A stretch of DNA of 26,448 nt, from the NCBI RefSeq assembly GCF_937958535.1, contig NZ_CALGNQ010000120.1, positions 1-26,448 of the forward strand. The letters run 5' to 3'. This DNA is from an uncultured Georgenia sp. (lineage in GTDB: Bacteria; Actinomycetota; Actinomycetes; Actinomycetales; Actinomycetaceae). Positions 1 through 6,669 of this stretch are shown in pieces (within the stretch, counting starts at the first letter, position 1; each line of letters starts with the position of its first letter). Position numbers and translations under genes: made by a program. The notes beneath the pieces were generated by a model, which made no database searches, was not told the origin of the DNA, and saw only the letters and a list, made by a program, of their open reading frames with translations.

Positions 1-1
1 G

Positions 2-949
2 TGGTGGAACGACCCGGAGGCGCTGTCCTACTACTTCATGGGCAAGGACAACATCGTCTTCCACTCCCAGATCTGGCCCGCCGAGCTGCTCGCCTACAAC
101 GGCGAGGGGGCGCGCGGCGGCACCCCCGGTGACTACGGCGTGCTCAACCTGCCCACCGAGGTCGTCTCCAGCGAGTTCCTCACGATGGAGGGCAAGAAGT
201 TCTCCTCCTCGCGCGGCGTCGTCATCTACGTGCGCGACGTCCTCGAGCGCTACCAGGCCGACGCGCTGCGCTACTTCATCTCCGTCGCCGGCCCGGAGAA
301 CCAGGACAGCGACTTCACGTGGGCCGAGTTCGTCCGCCGCACCAACGGCGAGCTCGTCGCCGGGTGGGGAAATCTCGTCAACCGGACCGCCTCCATGATC
401 CACAAGAACATCGGGCAGGTCCCGCCCGCCGGTGACCTCAGCGACGCCGACCGCGCCCTGCTCGACGCCGTCGAAGGCGGCTTCGACACGGTCGGGGACC
501 TCATCGCCCGCCACCGCCAGCGCGCCGCGATCTCCGAGGCGATGCGGCTGGTGGGCGAGGCGAACAAGTACATCACCGAGATGGAGCCCTACAAGCTCAA
601 GGACGAGTCCCAGCAGGAGCGGCGGGCCACCATCCTCCACGTCGCCGCGCAGGCGGTGAGCGACCTCAACGTCATGCTCAGCCCCTTCGTCCCGCACAGC
701 GCCAACACCGTGGACGCCGCCATCGGCGGCACCGGCGACGTGGCGCCGCTGCCCCGGGTGGAGGAGGTCGAGGACCTCGACGGCGGACCGGGCTACCCGG
801 TCATCACCGGCGACTACACCGGCGTGCCGGCGTGGGGACGGCGCCCGGTGCGGGTGGGCGCCCCGGTCGCCAAGCCGACGCCGATCTTCACCAAGCTCGA
901 CGACTCGGTCGTCGAGGAGGAGCTCGCCCGCCTGGGCGTCGCCCCGTGA
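2..949 (+). CDS. metG: Methionyl-tRNA synthetase, C-terminal part (5' end outside window)
   Basis: This is a class I aminoacyl-tRNA synthetase that charges tRNA(Met) with methionine for initiation and elongation in the cytoplasm. The reading frame is already open at base 2, so only the last ~316 residues are present. The visible part starts in the catalytic domain (GKDNIVFHSQIWPAELLAYNG) and carries the KMSKS-loop equivalent in MEGKKFSSSRG. It continues through the FISVAGPENQDSDF segment into the helical anticodon-binding domain (WGNLVNRTASMIHKN, then EPYKLKD). No C-terminal EMAP/Trbp111-like domain follows, as expected for the short actinobacterial form. Its TGA overlaps the GTG start of tatD (GTGA), suggesting coupled translation. 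The metG-tatD-rpfB-rsmA order is the classic actinobacterial arrangement. Confidence 0.97.
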   Translation, partial: WWNDPEALSYYFMGKDNIVFHSQIWPAELLAYNGEGARGGTPGDYGVLNLPTEVVSSEFLTMEGKKFSSSRGVVIYVRDVLERYQADALRYFISVAGPENQDSDFTWAEFVRRTNGELVAGWGNLVNRTASMIHKNIGQVPPAGDLSDADRALLDAVEGGFDTVGDLIARHRQRAAISEAMRLVGEANKYITEMEPYKLKDESQQERRATILHVAAQAVSDLNVMLSPFVPHSANTVDAAIGGTGDVAPLPRVEEVEDLDGGPGYPVITGDYTGVPAWGRRPVRVGAPVAKPTPIFTKLDDSVVEEELARLGVAP

Positions 950-1860
950 GCGCCCGGGAGCGCGGCCGGCCGCCCGCCCCCGAGCCGCTGCCCGTCGCCG
1001 TCGTCGACAACCACACCCACCTGCCGGTGGGCGCCGACGACGACCCGGGCGTCCGCGAGGGGAGCGACCCGCTGACCGTCGCCGAGCACATCGCGCGGGC
1101 TGCGGCCGTGGGGGTCGACCGGATGGTCCAGGTCGGCTGCGACCTGGACACCCTCGAGGGCAGCGTCGCACTGGCGCAGGAGCACCCGGAGATCGTCGCC
1201 GCGCTGGCGATCCACCCGAACGAGGCGCCGCTGCACGCCGGCGTCCGGGAGGTCGCGCCGGACGGGCTCGACCCCGCCGTCGCGCCGCGGCACGAGACGT
1301 CCCTGGACGACGCCGTCGCCCGGGTCGCCGAGCTCGCCCGCCACGAGCGGGTGCGTGCCATCGGGGAGACCGGCCTGGACTTCTTCCGCGGCGGTGAGCG
1401 GGCCCGGGCGGTGCAGCGCGCGGCCTTCCGGGACCACATCGCGCTCGCCAAGGAGCTCGGCCTGCCGCTGCAGATCCACGACCGGGAGGCCCATGCGGCC
1501 GTCGTCGAGGTGCTGCTGGCCGACGGCGCCCCCGAGCGCACCGTCTTCCACTGCTTCTCCGGTGACGTCGAGCTCGCCCGCACCTGCGCCGAGCACGGGT
1601 GGTACGTCTCCGTCGCCGGCCCGGTGACCTTCAAGGCGAACGACCCGCTCCGCACGGCCGTGCGGGAGGTGCCGCTGGAGCTCCTCCTCGTCGAGACCGA
1701 CGCCCCGTACCTCACCCCCGCCCCGCACCGCGGCCGGCCGAACGCGCCGTACATGCTGCCCACGACGGTGCGGCGGCTGGCCGAGGAGACCGGTAGCGAC
1801 CTGGCGGCCCTGTGCCGCCGGATCGCGGCGAACACCGAGGTCGTCTACGGCACCTGGTGA
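946..1860 (+). CDS. tatD: TatD family metal-dependent hydrolase (DNase)
   Basis: TatD proteins are TIM-barrel amidohydrolase-fold metalloenzymes with 3'-5' exonuclease or DNase activity, implicated in DNA repair and nucleic-acid turnover. I place the start at the GTG at 946, which overlaps the metG stop; this gives 304 aa, somewhat longer than the ~260 aa typical of E. coli TatD. The frame is open further upstream, but that would lie inside metG. Visible metal ligands are the HxH in DNHTHL (H23, H25), the Glu in GETGLDFF, the His in QIHDREA, the His in FHCFSG and the Asp in VETDAPYL, so the active site is complete. An extra segment around LDPAVAPRHETSLDDA may explain the length. Substrate preference cannot be read from sequence. 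Confidence 0.95.
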   Translation: MSARERGRPPAPEPLPVAVVDNHTHLPVGADDDPGVREGSDPLTVAEHIARAAAVGVDRMVQVGCDLDTLEGSVALAQEHPEIVAALAIHPNEAPLHAGVREVAPDGLDPAVAPRHETSLDDAVARVAELARHERVRAIGETGLDFFRGGERARAVQRAAFRDHIALAKELGLPLQIHDREAHAAVVEVLLADGAPERTVFHCFSGDVELARTCAEHGWYVSVAGPVTFKANDPLRTAVREVPLELLLVETDAPYLTPAPHRGRPNAPYMLPTTVRRLAEETGSDLAALCRRIAANTEVVYGTW

Positions 1861-1926
1861 GGGGTGTGGCACCGGTCGCCGGGCGGTGAGCGGTCCCACA
1901 GTTCGGGACGCTGGAGTTCCCATCAG

Positions 1927-1945
1927 ATAACAAATCGGTTACGGT
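1927..1945 (+). promoter_or_regulatory. Imperfect GTAAC palindrome and -10-like box ahead of the first G5/SLT gene
   Basis: An inverted repeat ATAAC-AAATCG-GTTAC occupies 1927-1942. The hexamer TACGGT (1940-1945) inside and after its right arm fits the actinobacterial -10 consensus TAnnnT. Transcription would then start near 1952, giving a ~67-nt leader to the GTG at 2019. The block TCGGTTACnGTCGCC is also present ahead of the next gene. The palindrome resembles GTnAC half-sites described for MtrA-type response regulators, which control rpf and peptidoglycan hydrolase genes in actinobacteria, but that assignment is inference. Confidence 0.55.
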
Positions 1946-2018
1946 CGCCCGAGGTCAGTCACCGACCGGTGCGGCGCACACCGCTCCGGACGGCCCTCCA
2001 TCCAGACAGGACCCTGTA

Positions 2019-3086
2019 GTGCCCGAAACCACCCGGCGTGCGCGTCACCGCGACGTGAAGCCGCCTCAGCACCACGTCCGCACCGTCGCCAAGCGCGGCC
2101 TGCACACCCTCGTTCTTGCCGTCATCACGGGCGGGACCGTCGCCTTCGTCGGCGCCACCGCGCCGGACGACTCCCCCGCGGCGCCGCTCAGCGCGGACGC
2201 CGCCGAGTACGCCTCCGGCGCGGCCGCGATCGACCGCACGGCACTCGTCGCCTCGCGACTCGAGTCGCGGGCCCCGCTGGGTGCCTCTGTCGAGCTCGTC
2301 GTCGACGGCGAGAGCCGGCAGGTGACGACGTCGGCCGTCACGGTCGCCGAGCTGCTCGACGAGGTGGGCGTGGTCGTCGACCACGACGACATCGTCTCCC
2401 TCCCGCTCGCCAGTCCGGTCCTCGCCGGCATGACGGTGGAGGTGACCACCGTCGAGACGGTCGACGAGCACGTCACCGAGACCGACGAGTACCGGACCGT
2501 CGAGGAGGAGGACGACAGCCTGCCACGGGGCGAGCGGCGCGTCGTCACCGAGGGCGTCGACGGCATCACGGCCGCGACCTTCCGCGTCACGACCACCGGC
2601 GGCGAGGAGACCGCCCGCGAGCTCGTCGCCCGCGCGGTCGTCTCCGAGCGGGTGGACGAGGTGGTGCGCGTCGGCACCGCCGAGCCGGTCGCACCGCGCC
2701 GCTCCTCCGCGCCGACCTCCGGCACGTCCGGCTCGGGCGGCTCCGGTGGCTCCGACGGCGGCAGCTCCGCACCGGCCGTCACCGGCGGTGACCCCAAGGC
2801 CATCGCCGCCGAGATGGTTGCCGCACGTGGCTGGGGCAGCGACCAGTTCAGCTGCCTCGACACCCTGTGGGAGCGCGAGTCGAACTGGAACCCCACCGCG
2901 CAGAACCCGAGCTCGGGCGCCTACGGCATCCCGCAGTCGCTGCCCGGCTCGAAGATGGCCTCTGTCGGCTCGGACTGGCGGACCAACCCGGCCACCCAGA
3001 TCACCTGGGGCCTGAACTACATCAGCGGCCGCTACGGCACGCCCTGCGGTGCGCTGGCCCACAGCAACTCGGTCGGCTGGTACTGA
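2019..3086 (+). CDS. Secreted G5-domain cell-wall hydrolase with lysozyme/SLT-like C-terminus (Rpf-like)
   Basis: A 355-aa exported protein, probably a muralytic enzyme. The basic N-terminus is followed by one hydrophobic segment (about residues 27-47, LHTLVLAVITGGTVAFVGA), a signal peptide or anchor. Then come one DUF348 repeat (about 88-145, ASVELVVDGE...), a G5 domain (about 148-222, ending VVRVGT), a Gly/Ser linker (about 228-258), and a C-terminal domain containing LWERESNWNP and GAYGIPQSLPGSKM. That last domain looks like the lysozyme-superfamily 'aggregation-promoting factor C-terminal-like' transglycosylase domain, with the Glu of RESNWNP as likely catalytic acid. It is not the canonical Rpf domain found in the next gene. 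GTG start with AGGA at 2008-2011. The tandem with rpfB and the shared promoter motif suggest joint action on peptidoglycan during growth or resuscitation. Confidence 0.88.
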   Translation: MPETTRRARHRDVKPPQHHVRTVAKRGLHTLVLAVITGGTVAFVGATAPDDSPAAPLSADAAEYASGAAAIDRTALVASRLESRAPLGASVELVVDGESRQVTTSAVTVAELLDEVGVVVDHDDIVSLPLASPVLAGMTVEVTTVETVDEHVTETDEYRTVEEEDDSLPRGERRVVTEGVDGITAATFRVTTTGGEETARELVARAVVSERVDEVVRVGTAEPVAPRRSSAPTSGTSGSGGSGGSDGGSSAPAVTGGDPKAIAAEMVAARGWGSDQFSCLDTLWERESNWNPTAQNPSSGAYGIPQSLPGSKMASVGSDWRTNPATQITWGLNYISGRYGTPCGALAHSNSVGWY

Positions 3087-3123
3087 GTCGACCTCCCATT
3101 ACCACGGGGTGAGCGGCGTCACC

Positions 3124-3153
3124 TGGACCGACACGTAACGATTCGGTTACAGT
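3124..3153 (+). promoter_or_regulatory. rpfB promoter with GTAAC-GATTCG-GTTAC palindrome
   Basis: A GTAAC...GTTAC inverted repeat with a 6-bp spacer lies at 3135-3150 and is better conserved than the copy at 1927. TACAGT (3148-3153) is a plausible -10. TGGACC (3124-3129) is a possible -35, matching 4 of 6 bases of TTGACA at an 18-bp spacing. The palindrome would sit between and over these elements, a position where a regulator could block or remodel RNA polymerase. MtrA-type control is a guess from motif type and target gene. Confidence 0.55.
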
Positions 3154-3158
3154 CGCCT

Positions 3159-3296
3159 GCGGACCTACTCGGTCCGCCCGTGTCGCCCCAGGTGACGCAC
3201 CCAGCCGGATCAGACCCTCCCGCGGCCCTCGGGCCGTGCCGGCCGCCCTCGGGCAGCCACCTCGTCTGTGCCGGGAACGCGCAACCGAAGGAAGCC
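3159..3296 (+). promoter_or_regulatory. Structured 5' leader of rpfB (~137 nt)
   Basis: From the predicted transcription start (~3160) to the GTG at 3297 there are ~137 nt. The leader opens with a perfect 7-bp hairpin, GCGGACC-TACTC-GGTCCGC (3159-3177). Later it contains CGGCCC-TC-GGGCCG and a second CCCTCGGG block, each able to form a short GC stem. Actinobacterial rpf genes are often preceded by c-di-AMP (ydaO-type) riboswitches, but I do not see the hallmark GGGGGA/GGGGUGAA elements, so I do not call that class. An in-frame GTG at 3180 would put this stretch in the protein; I judge that less likely. Confidence 0.4.
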
Positions 3297-4562
3297 GTGC
3301 TCTCGAACGACGCCGAGCCCGCAACCACCGACCCCACCCCCGACCCCGCGCCGCAGCGGCGCGGTCGCCGTCGGGCCCTCATCGCCACGCTCGCCGCGGC
3401 CTCGCTGGTGACCGGCGGAGGCATCGCCGTCGCCGCCGCCCACAAGACCGTGGAGCTCGACGTCGACGGTGTCGAGCAGACCGTCTCGACCTTCGCCGGC
3501 TCCGTCGAGGGGCTGCTCGCCGAGCAGGACATCACCGTGGGCGAGCACGACGCCGTCGGACCCGACCTCGACGCCTCGCTCGACGACGGCATGCTCGTCG
3601 TCGTCCGCAGCGCCCGGCAGATCCGCGTCGACGTCGACGGCGTCCAGCAGGCCATGTGGACCACCGCCCCCACCACCGGTGAGGCCATCCAGTCCTTCGG
3701 CGAGGCCGGCCGACAGATCACCGTCGCCGCCTCCCGCTCCCGCGACGGCAGCCGCGAGGCCCTCGACATGCCGCTCGTGAACGGCGCCCCGGTGGACGTC
3801 GTGGTCGACGACGAGACCGTCCGGGTGCAGCCGATCGGGGAGGCCTACCTCCAGGACGTCCTCGACCTCGCCGGCGTGTCCGTCGGCAAGCTCGACGACG
3901 TCGTCGTCGGCGCCGGCCAGGACGGCGTCGTCTCGGTGACGATCACCCGCGGCACGCACGAGCTGCGCACCGAGGCCGAGACGCTGCCCTTCGAGACTGT
4001 CGAGCGCGAGGACGACGCGCTCTACGTCGGGGAACGTCGCGTCCTCCAGGAGGGCGTCGAGGGCCGCCGGGTCCGCGCCACGCTCGTCGTCAACGCCGCC
4101 GGGCAGGAGTCCGCGAGCGAGCCCAGCGGCTACTACACGGTGAGCGAGCCGGTGGAGGAGATCGTGGCCGTCGGCACCAAGCCGCGTCCCGCCCCCCGGC
4201 CCGCGCCGGCCGCACCCGCGCGCTCCGGTGGCTCCAGCAGCTCCGGCTCCAGCAGCTCCGGCGGCTCGTCCGGCTCGAGCAGCTCGGACGACGGCGGCAG
4301 CTCCGGCGGGTCGAGCGTGTCCGGTGACGTGTGGGCCGCGCTGGCCCAGTGCGAGTCCGGCGGCAACCCCTCGATCGTCAGCGCCAACGGGCTCTACCAC
4401 GGCCTGTACCAGTTCTCCGTGTCCACGTGGCAGTCGGTCGGCGGCTCGGGCCTGCCCTCCCAGGCCTCGCCGGCGGAGCAGACGAAGCGTGCCCAGATGC
4501 TCCAGGCCCGCAGCGGCTGGGGCCAGTGGCCCGCCTGCTCGGCCAAGCTCGGCCTGCGCTGA
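3297..4562 (+). CDS. rpfB: Resuscitation-promoting factor RpfB
   Basis: A 421-aa secreted or membrane-anchored peptidoglycan hydrolase of the Rpf family, which cleaves the glycan backbone and promotes exit from dormancy. A basic stretch (RRGRRR, 21-26) and one hydrophobic segment (27-48) form the anchor. Three DUF348 repeats follow (about 51-105, 109-160, 166-218), then a G5 domain (about 220-294, ending IVAVGT), a Pro/Ala then Ser/Gly linker (296-341) and the Rpf catalytic domain (342-421). The catalytic Glu353 lies in QCESGGNP, and Cys352 and Cys414 (PACSAK) can form the conserved disulfide. The three-DUF348/G5/Rpf layout is that of mycobacterial RpfB, slightly longer because of the low-complexity linker. 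I chose the GTG at 3297, behind GAAGGA, over a GTG at 3180 that adds a 39-aa tail without signal character. A strong terminator follows. Confidence 0.96.
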   Translation: MLSNDAEPATTDPTPDPAPQRRGRRRALIATLAAASLVTGGGIAVAAAHKTVELDVDGVEQTVSTFAGSVEGLLAEQDITVGEHDAVGPDLDASLDDGMLVVVRSARQIRVDVDGVQQAMWTTAPTTGEAIQSFGEAGRQITVAASRSRDGSREALDMPLVNGAPVDVVVDDETVRVQPIGEAYLQDVLDLAGVSVGKLDDVVVGAGQDGVVSVTITRGTHELRTEAETLPFETVEREDDALYVGERRVLQEGVEGRRVRATLVVNAAGQESASEPSGYYTVSEPVEEIVAVGTKPRPAPRPAPAAPARSGGSSSSGSSSSGGSSGSSSSDDGGSSGGSSVSGDVWAALAQCESGGNPSIVSANGLYHGLYQFSVSTWQSVGGSGLPSQASPAEQTKRAQMLQARSGWGQWPACSAKLGLR

Positions 4563-4582
4563 CCCGAGCAACCACCTCGGAG

Positions 4583-4613
4583 ACAGCCCGGCTCCCCACG
4601 GGAGCCGGGCTGT
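4583..4613 (+). terminator. Strong hairpin terminator after rpfB
   Basis: A perfect 14-bp stem (4583-4596 with 4600-4613, core AGCCCGGCTCCC) closed by a CAC loop lies 20 bases after the rpfB stop. No U-tract follows, which is common for GC-rich actinobacterial terminators. Confidence 0.85.
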
Positions 4614-4803
4614 CGCCGTCCGTGGCCGGGCGGGAGCCGACCGGCCACGATCTCGGGCGAGCCGGCCCGACCCGGCGGCTCGCCGCGGCGTGTCGCGGAC
4701 GTCGTCGCAGGTCCGCGTCTCACGGGCCGAGCGGGGACGCGGGGCGCCCATGTCGCCGCGCCCCGCGCGGCCGACGCTGTCCCGACGGCGGGCGCTGCGC
4801 GGC

Positions 4804-4816
4804 TAGGCTCGTCGGC
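4804..4816 (+). promoter_or_regulatory. rsmA promoter; leaderless transcript likely
   Basis: TAGGCT (4804-4809) matches the TAnnnT -10 pattern and ends 7 bases before the GTG at 4817, so transcription would begin at or next to the start codon. No Shine-Dalgarno sequence is placed ahead of it. A clear -35 is not visible; TGTCCC at 4779 is a weak candidate at 19 bp. The rest of the 4614-4803 gap holds nothing else I can support. Confidence 0.6.
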
Positions 4817-5707
4817 GTGACCCACGACCCCGCGCCGACCGACCCGCTGCTCGGCCCCGCGGACGTCCGCGCGCTCGCCGGCGAGCTCGGGATCCGCCCG
4901 ACCAAGACGCTGGGCCAGAACTTCGTCATCGACCCGGGCACCGTGCGCAAGATCGTCCGCACCGCCGGCGTCACCGCGGACGACGTCGTGCTCGAGGTCG
5001 GCCCGGGGCTCGGCTCCCTCACCCTCGCCCTCCTGGAGACGGGGGCGCGCGTCGTCGCCGTCGAGATCGACCCGGTGCTCGCCGCGGCGCTGCCCCGCAC
5101 GGTCGTGGCCCGGATGCCCGAGGCCGCCGACCGGCTCCTCGTCGTCACCGCCGACGCCATGGACGTCACCGCGCTGCCCGCCTTCCCCGGTGAGGGCCCC
5201 GCCCGTCCCGACGCGCTCGTCGCCAACCTGCCCTACAACGTCGCCGTCCCGGTGCTCCTCACCCTCCTGGAGCGGCTGCCCAGCCTGCGGCACGGCCTCG
5301 TCATGGTCCAGGCCGAGGTCGCCGACCGGCTCGCCGCCCCGCCCGGCTCACGCACCTACGGCGTGCCCTCGGCCAAGACGGCGTGGTACGCGGCCGCGCA
5401 GCGCTCGGCCACCATCGGGCGCACGGTGTTCTGGCCGGTGCCCAACGTGGACTCCGCGCTCGTGCGGCTCGAGCGCCGTGAGCCGCCCGCCACCGCGGCG
5501 AGCCGCGAGGAGGTCTTCGCCGTCGTCGACGCCGCCTTCGGGCAGCGCCGCAAGACCCTGCGTTCGGCCCTGGCCGGCTGGGCCGGGTCTGCCGACCGCG
5601 CCGAGGCGGCCCTCCGTGCCGCCGGGCTGGACCCGCGGCTGCGCGGGGAGCGGCTCGCCATCACCGACTTCGCCCGCATCGCCGAGCACGGTCCGGAGGG
5701 GCGATGA
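4817..5707 (+). CDS. rsmA: 16S rRNA (adenine1518-N6/adenine1519-N6)-dimethyltransferase
   Basis: RsmA (KsgA) uses S-adenosylmethionine to dimethylate two adjacent adenines in the 3' terminal hairpin of 16S rRNA, a late step and checkpoint in 30S assembly; its loss confers kasugamycin resistance. The 296-aa product has the N-terminal family signature PTKTLGQNFVID, the SAM-binding loop EVGPGLGSLT (from residue 60), the acidic ribose-binding VEID and the catalytic NLPYNV motif (from residue 137). The C-terminal helical domain includes FGQRRKTLRSAL. The start is the GTG at 4817; a much longer open frame upstream runs through the rpfB terminator and is not credible. Its TGA overlaps the ispE ATG, and the rsmA-ispE pair is conserved across actinobacteria. 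Confidence 0.97.
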   Translation: MTHDPAPTDPLLGPADVRALAGELGIRPTKTLGQNFVIDPGTVRKIVRTAGVTADDVVLEVGPGLGSLTLALLETGARVVAVEIDPVLAAALPRTVVARMPEAADRLLVVTADAMDVTALPAFPGEGPARPDALVANLPYNVAVPVLLTLLERLPSLRHGLVMVQAEVADRLAAPPGSRTYGVPSAKTAWYAAAQRSATIGRTVFWPVPNVDSALVRLERREPPATAASREEVFAVVDAAFGQRRKTLRSALAGWAGSADRAEAALRAAGLDPRLRGERLAITDFARIAEHGPEGR

Positions 5708-6627
5708 CCACCCCTGTCGCGGTCCAGGTCCGTGCCCCGGGCAAGATCAACCTCGCGCTGCGGGTCGGGGCTCCCGACGACGAGGGCTACCACCCGCTCG
5801 CCACCGTCTTCCAGGCGGTGTCGCTCCACGAGGACGTCATCGCCCGGGCCGCGTCCGACCTCACCGTCACCGTGGAGGGCCGGGACGCAGACCGGGTACC
5901 CACCGACGACTCGAACCTCGCCCTGCGCGCCGCGCGACTGCTGCGCGAGCACACCGGCACCACCGCCGGCGCCCACCTGCGCATCGTCAAGCAGGTCCCG
6001 GTCGCCGGCGGCATGGGGGGCGGCTCCGCCGACGCCGCCGCCGCGCTGCTCGCCTGCGACCAGCTGTGGGACGCCGGCCTCGACCGGGAGGAGCTCGTCG
6101 CCCTCGCCCGCACGCTCGGCGCCGACGTCCCGTTCGCGCTCACCGGGCTCACCGCCATCGGCTCCGGCCGCGGCGACGTCCTCACCTCGGCGATGGTCGG
6201 CGGCCACTACCACTGGGTGCTCGCCGTCCAGGACGAGGGCCTGTCCACGCCGCAGGTCTTCGCCACCTTCGACGAGTTCGGCGGCACCACCGCCCCGGCA
6301 CCGCACCTCGACGACGCGCTCATGGTCGCGCTGCGCAGCGGTGACCCCCACGCGCTGGCCCGCCACCTCGTCAACGACCTGGAGGAGCCCGCGCTCGACC
6401 TACGCCCCGAGCTCGGCGACGTCCTCGCCGCCGCTGACCGCGCCGGGGCCCTGGCCGCCGTCCTGTCCGGCTCGGGCCCCACCGTCGCCGCCCTGGCGCT
6501 CGACGAGCGCCACGCCCGCTCCGTCGCGGCGGTGATGGCCCAGGCGCAGGTGGCCCGCGAGGTCCTCGTCGTCACCGGCCCGGCCCCCGGCGCGCGGGTG
6601 CTGGAGCACATCTACGACGACGCCTGA
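5704..6627 (+). CDS. ispE: 4-diphosphocytidyl-2-C-methyl-D-erythritol kinase
   Basis: IspE is the GHMP-family kinase that phosphorylates CDP-methylerythritol in the methylerythritol phosphate pathway. It feeds isoprenoid synthesis, including undecaprenyl carrier lipid and menaquinone. The 307-aa protein shows the N-terminal PGKINLALRV substrate motif with its catalytic Lys, the glycine-rich ATP-binding loop PVAGGMGGGSADAAAALL (from residue 99), the ADVPFAL segment with the catalytic Asp, and the C-terminal GHMP motif SGSGPTVAAL. Length is normal for the family. The ATG overlaps the rsmA stop (ATGA) and no separate ribosome site is needed. No terminator is seen before the next gene, 42 bases downstream. 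Confidence 0.97.
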   Translation: MTTPVAVQVRAPGKINLALRVGAPDDEGYHPLATVFQAVSLHEDVIARAASDLTVTVEGRDADRVPTDDSNLALRAARLLREHTGTTAGAHLRIVKQVPVAGGMGGGSADAAAALLACDQLWDAGLDREELVALARTLGADVPFALTGLTAIGSGRGDVLTSAMVGGHYHWVLAVQDEGLSTPQVFATFDEFGGTTAPAPHLDDALMVALRSGDPHALARHLVNDLEEPALDLRPELGDVLAAADRAGALAAVLSGSGPTVAALALDERHARSVAAVMAQAQVAREVLVVTGPAPGARVLEHIYDDA

Positions 6628-6657
6628 CGGCGGCAGGGGCGCGCGCGGTGGCCGACC

Positions 6658-6669
6658 TACCCTGGGACC
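6658..6669 (+). promoter_or_regulatory. Promoter of ABC-F gene; leaderless transcript likely
   Basis: TACCCT (6658-6663) ends 6 bases before the GTG at 6670, so the predicted transcription start coincides with the start codon. No Shine-Dalgarno sequence is correctly spaced. A -35 is not evident, so readthrough from rsmA-ispE may also contribute. Confidence 0.5.

Noticed and set aside
814..1923. Long minus-strand open frame across tatD
   Set aside because: It mirrors tatD in another frame, its sequence is dominated by Arg/Gly/Val without domain motifs, and the plus frame has a complete TatD active site. GC-rich DNA gives many such shadows, and similar ones opposite mfd and glmU were left out.
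3087..3296. c-di-AMP (ydaO) riboswitch ahead of rpfB
   Set aside because: Expected from other actinobacteria, but the conserved GGGGGA and GGGGUGAA-type elements are not visible. Only generic GC stems are seen.
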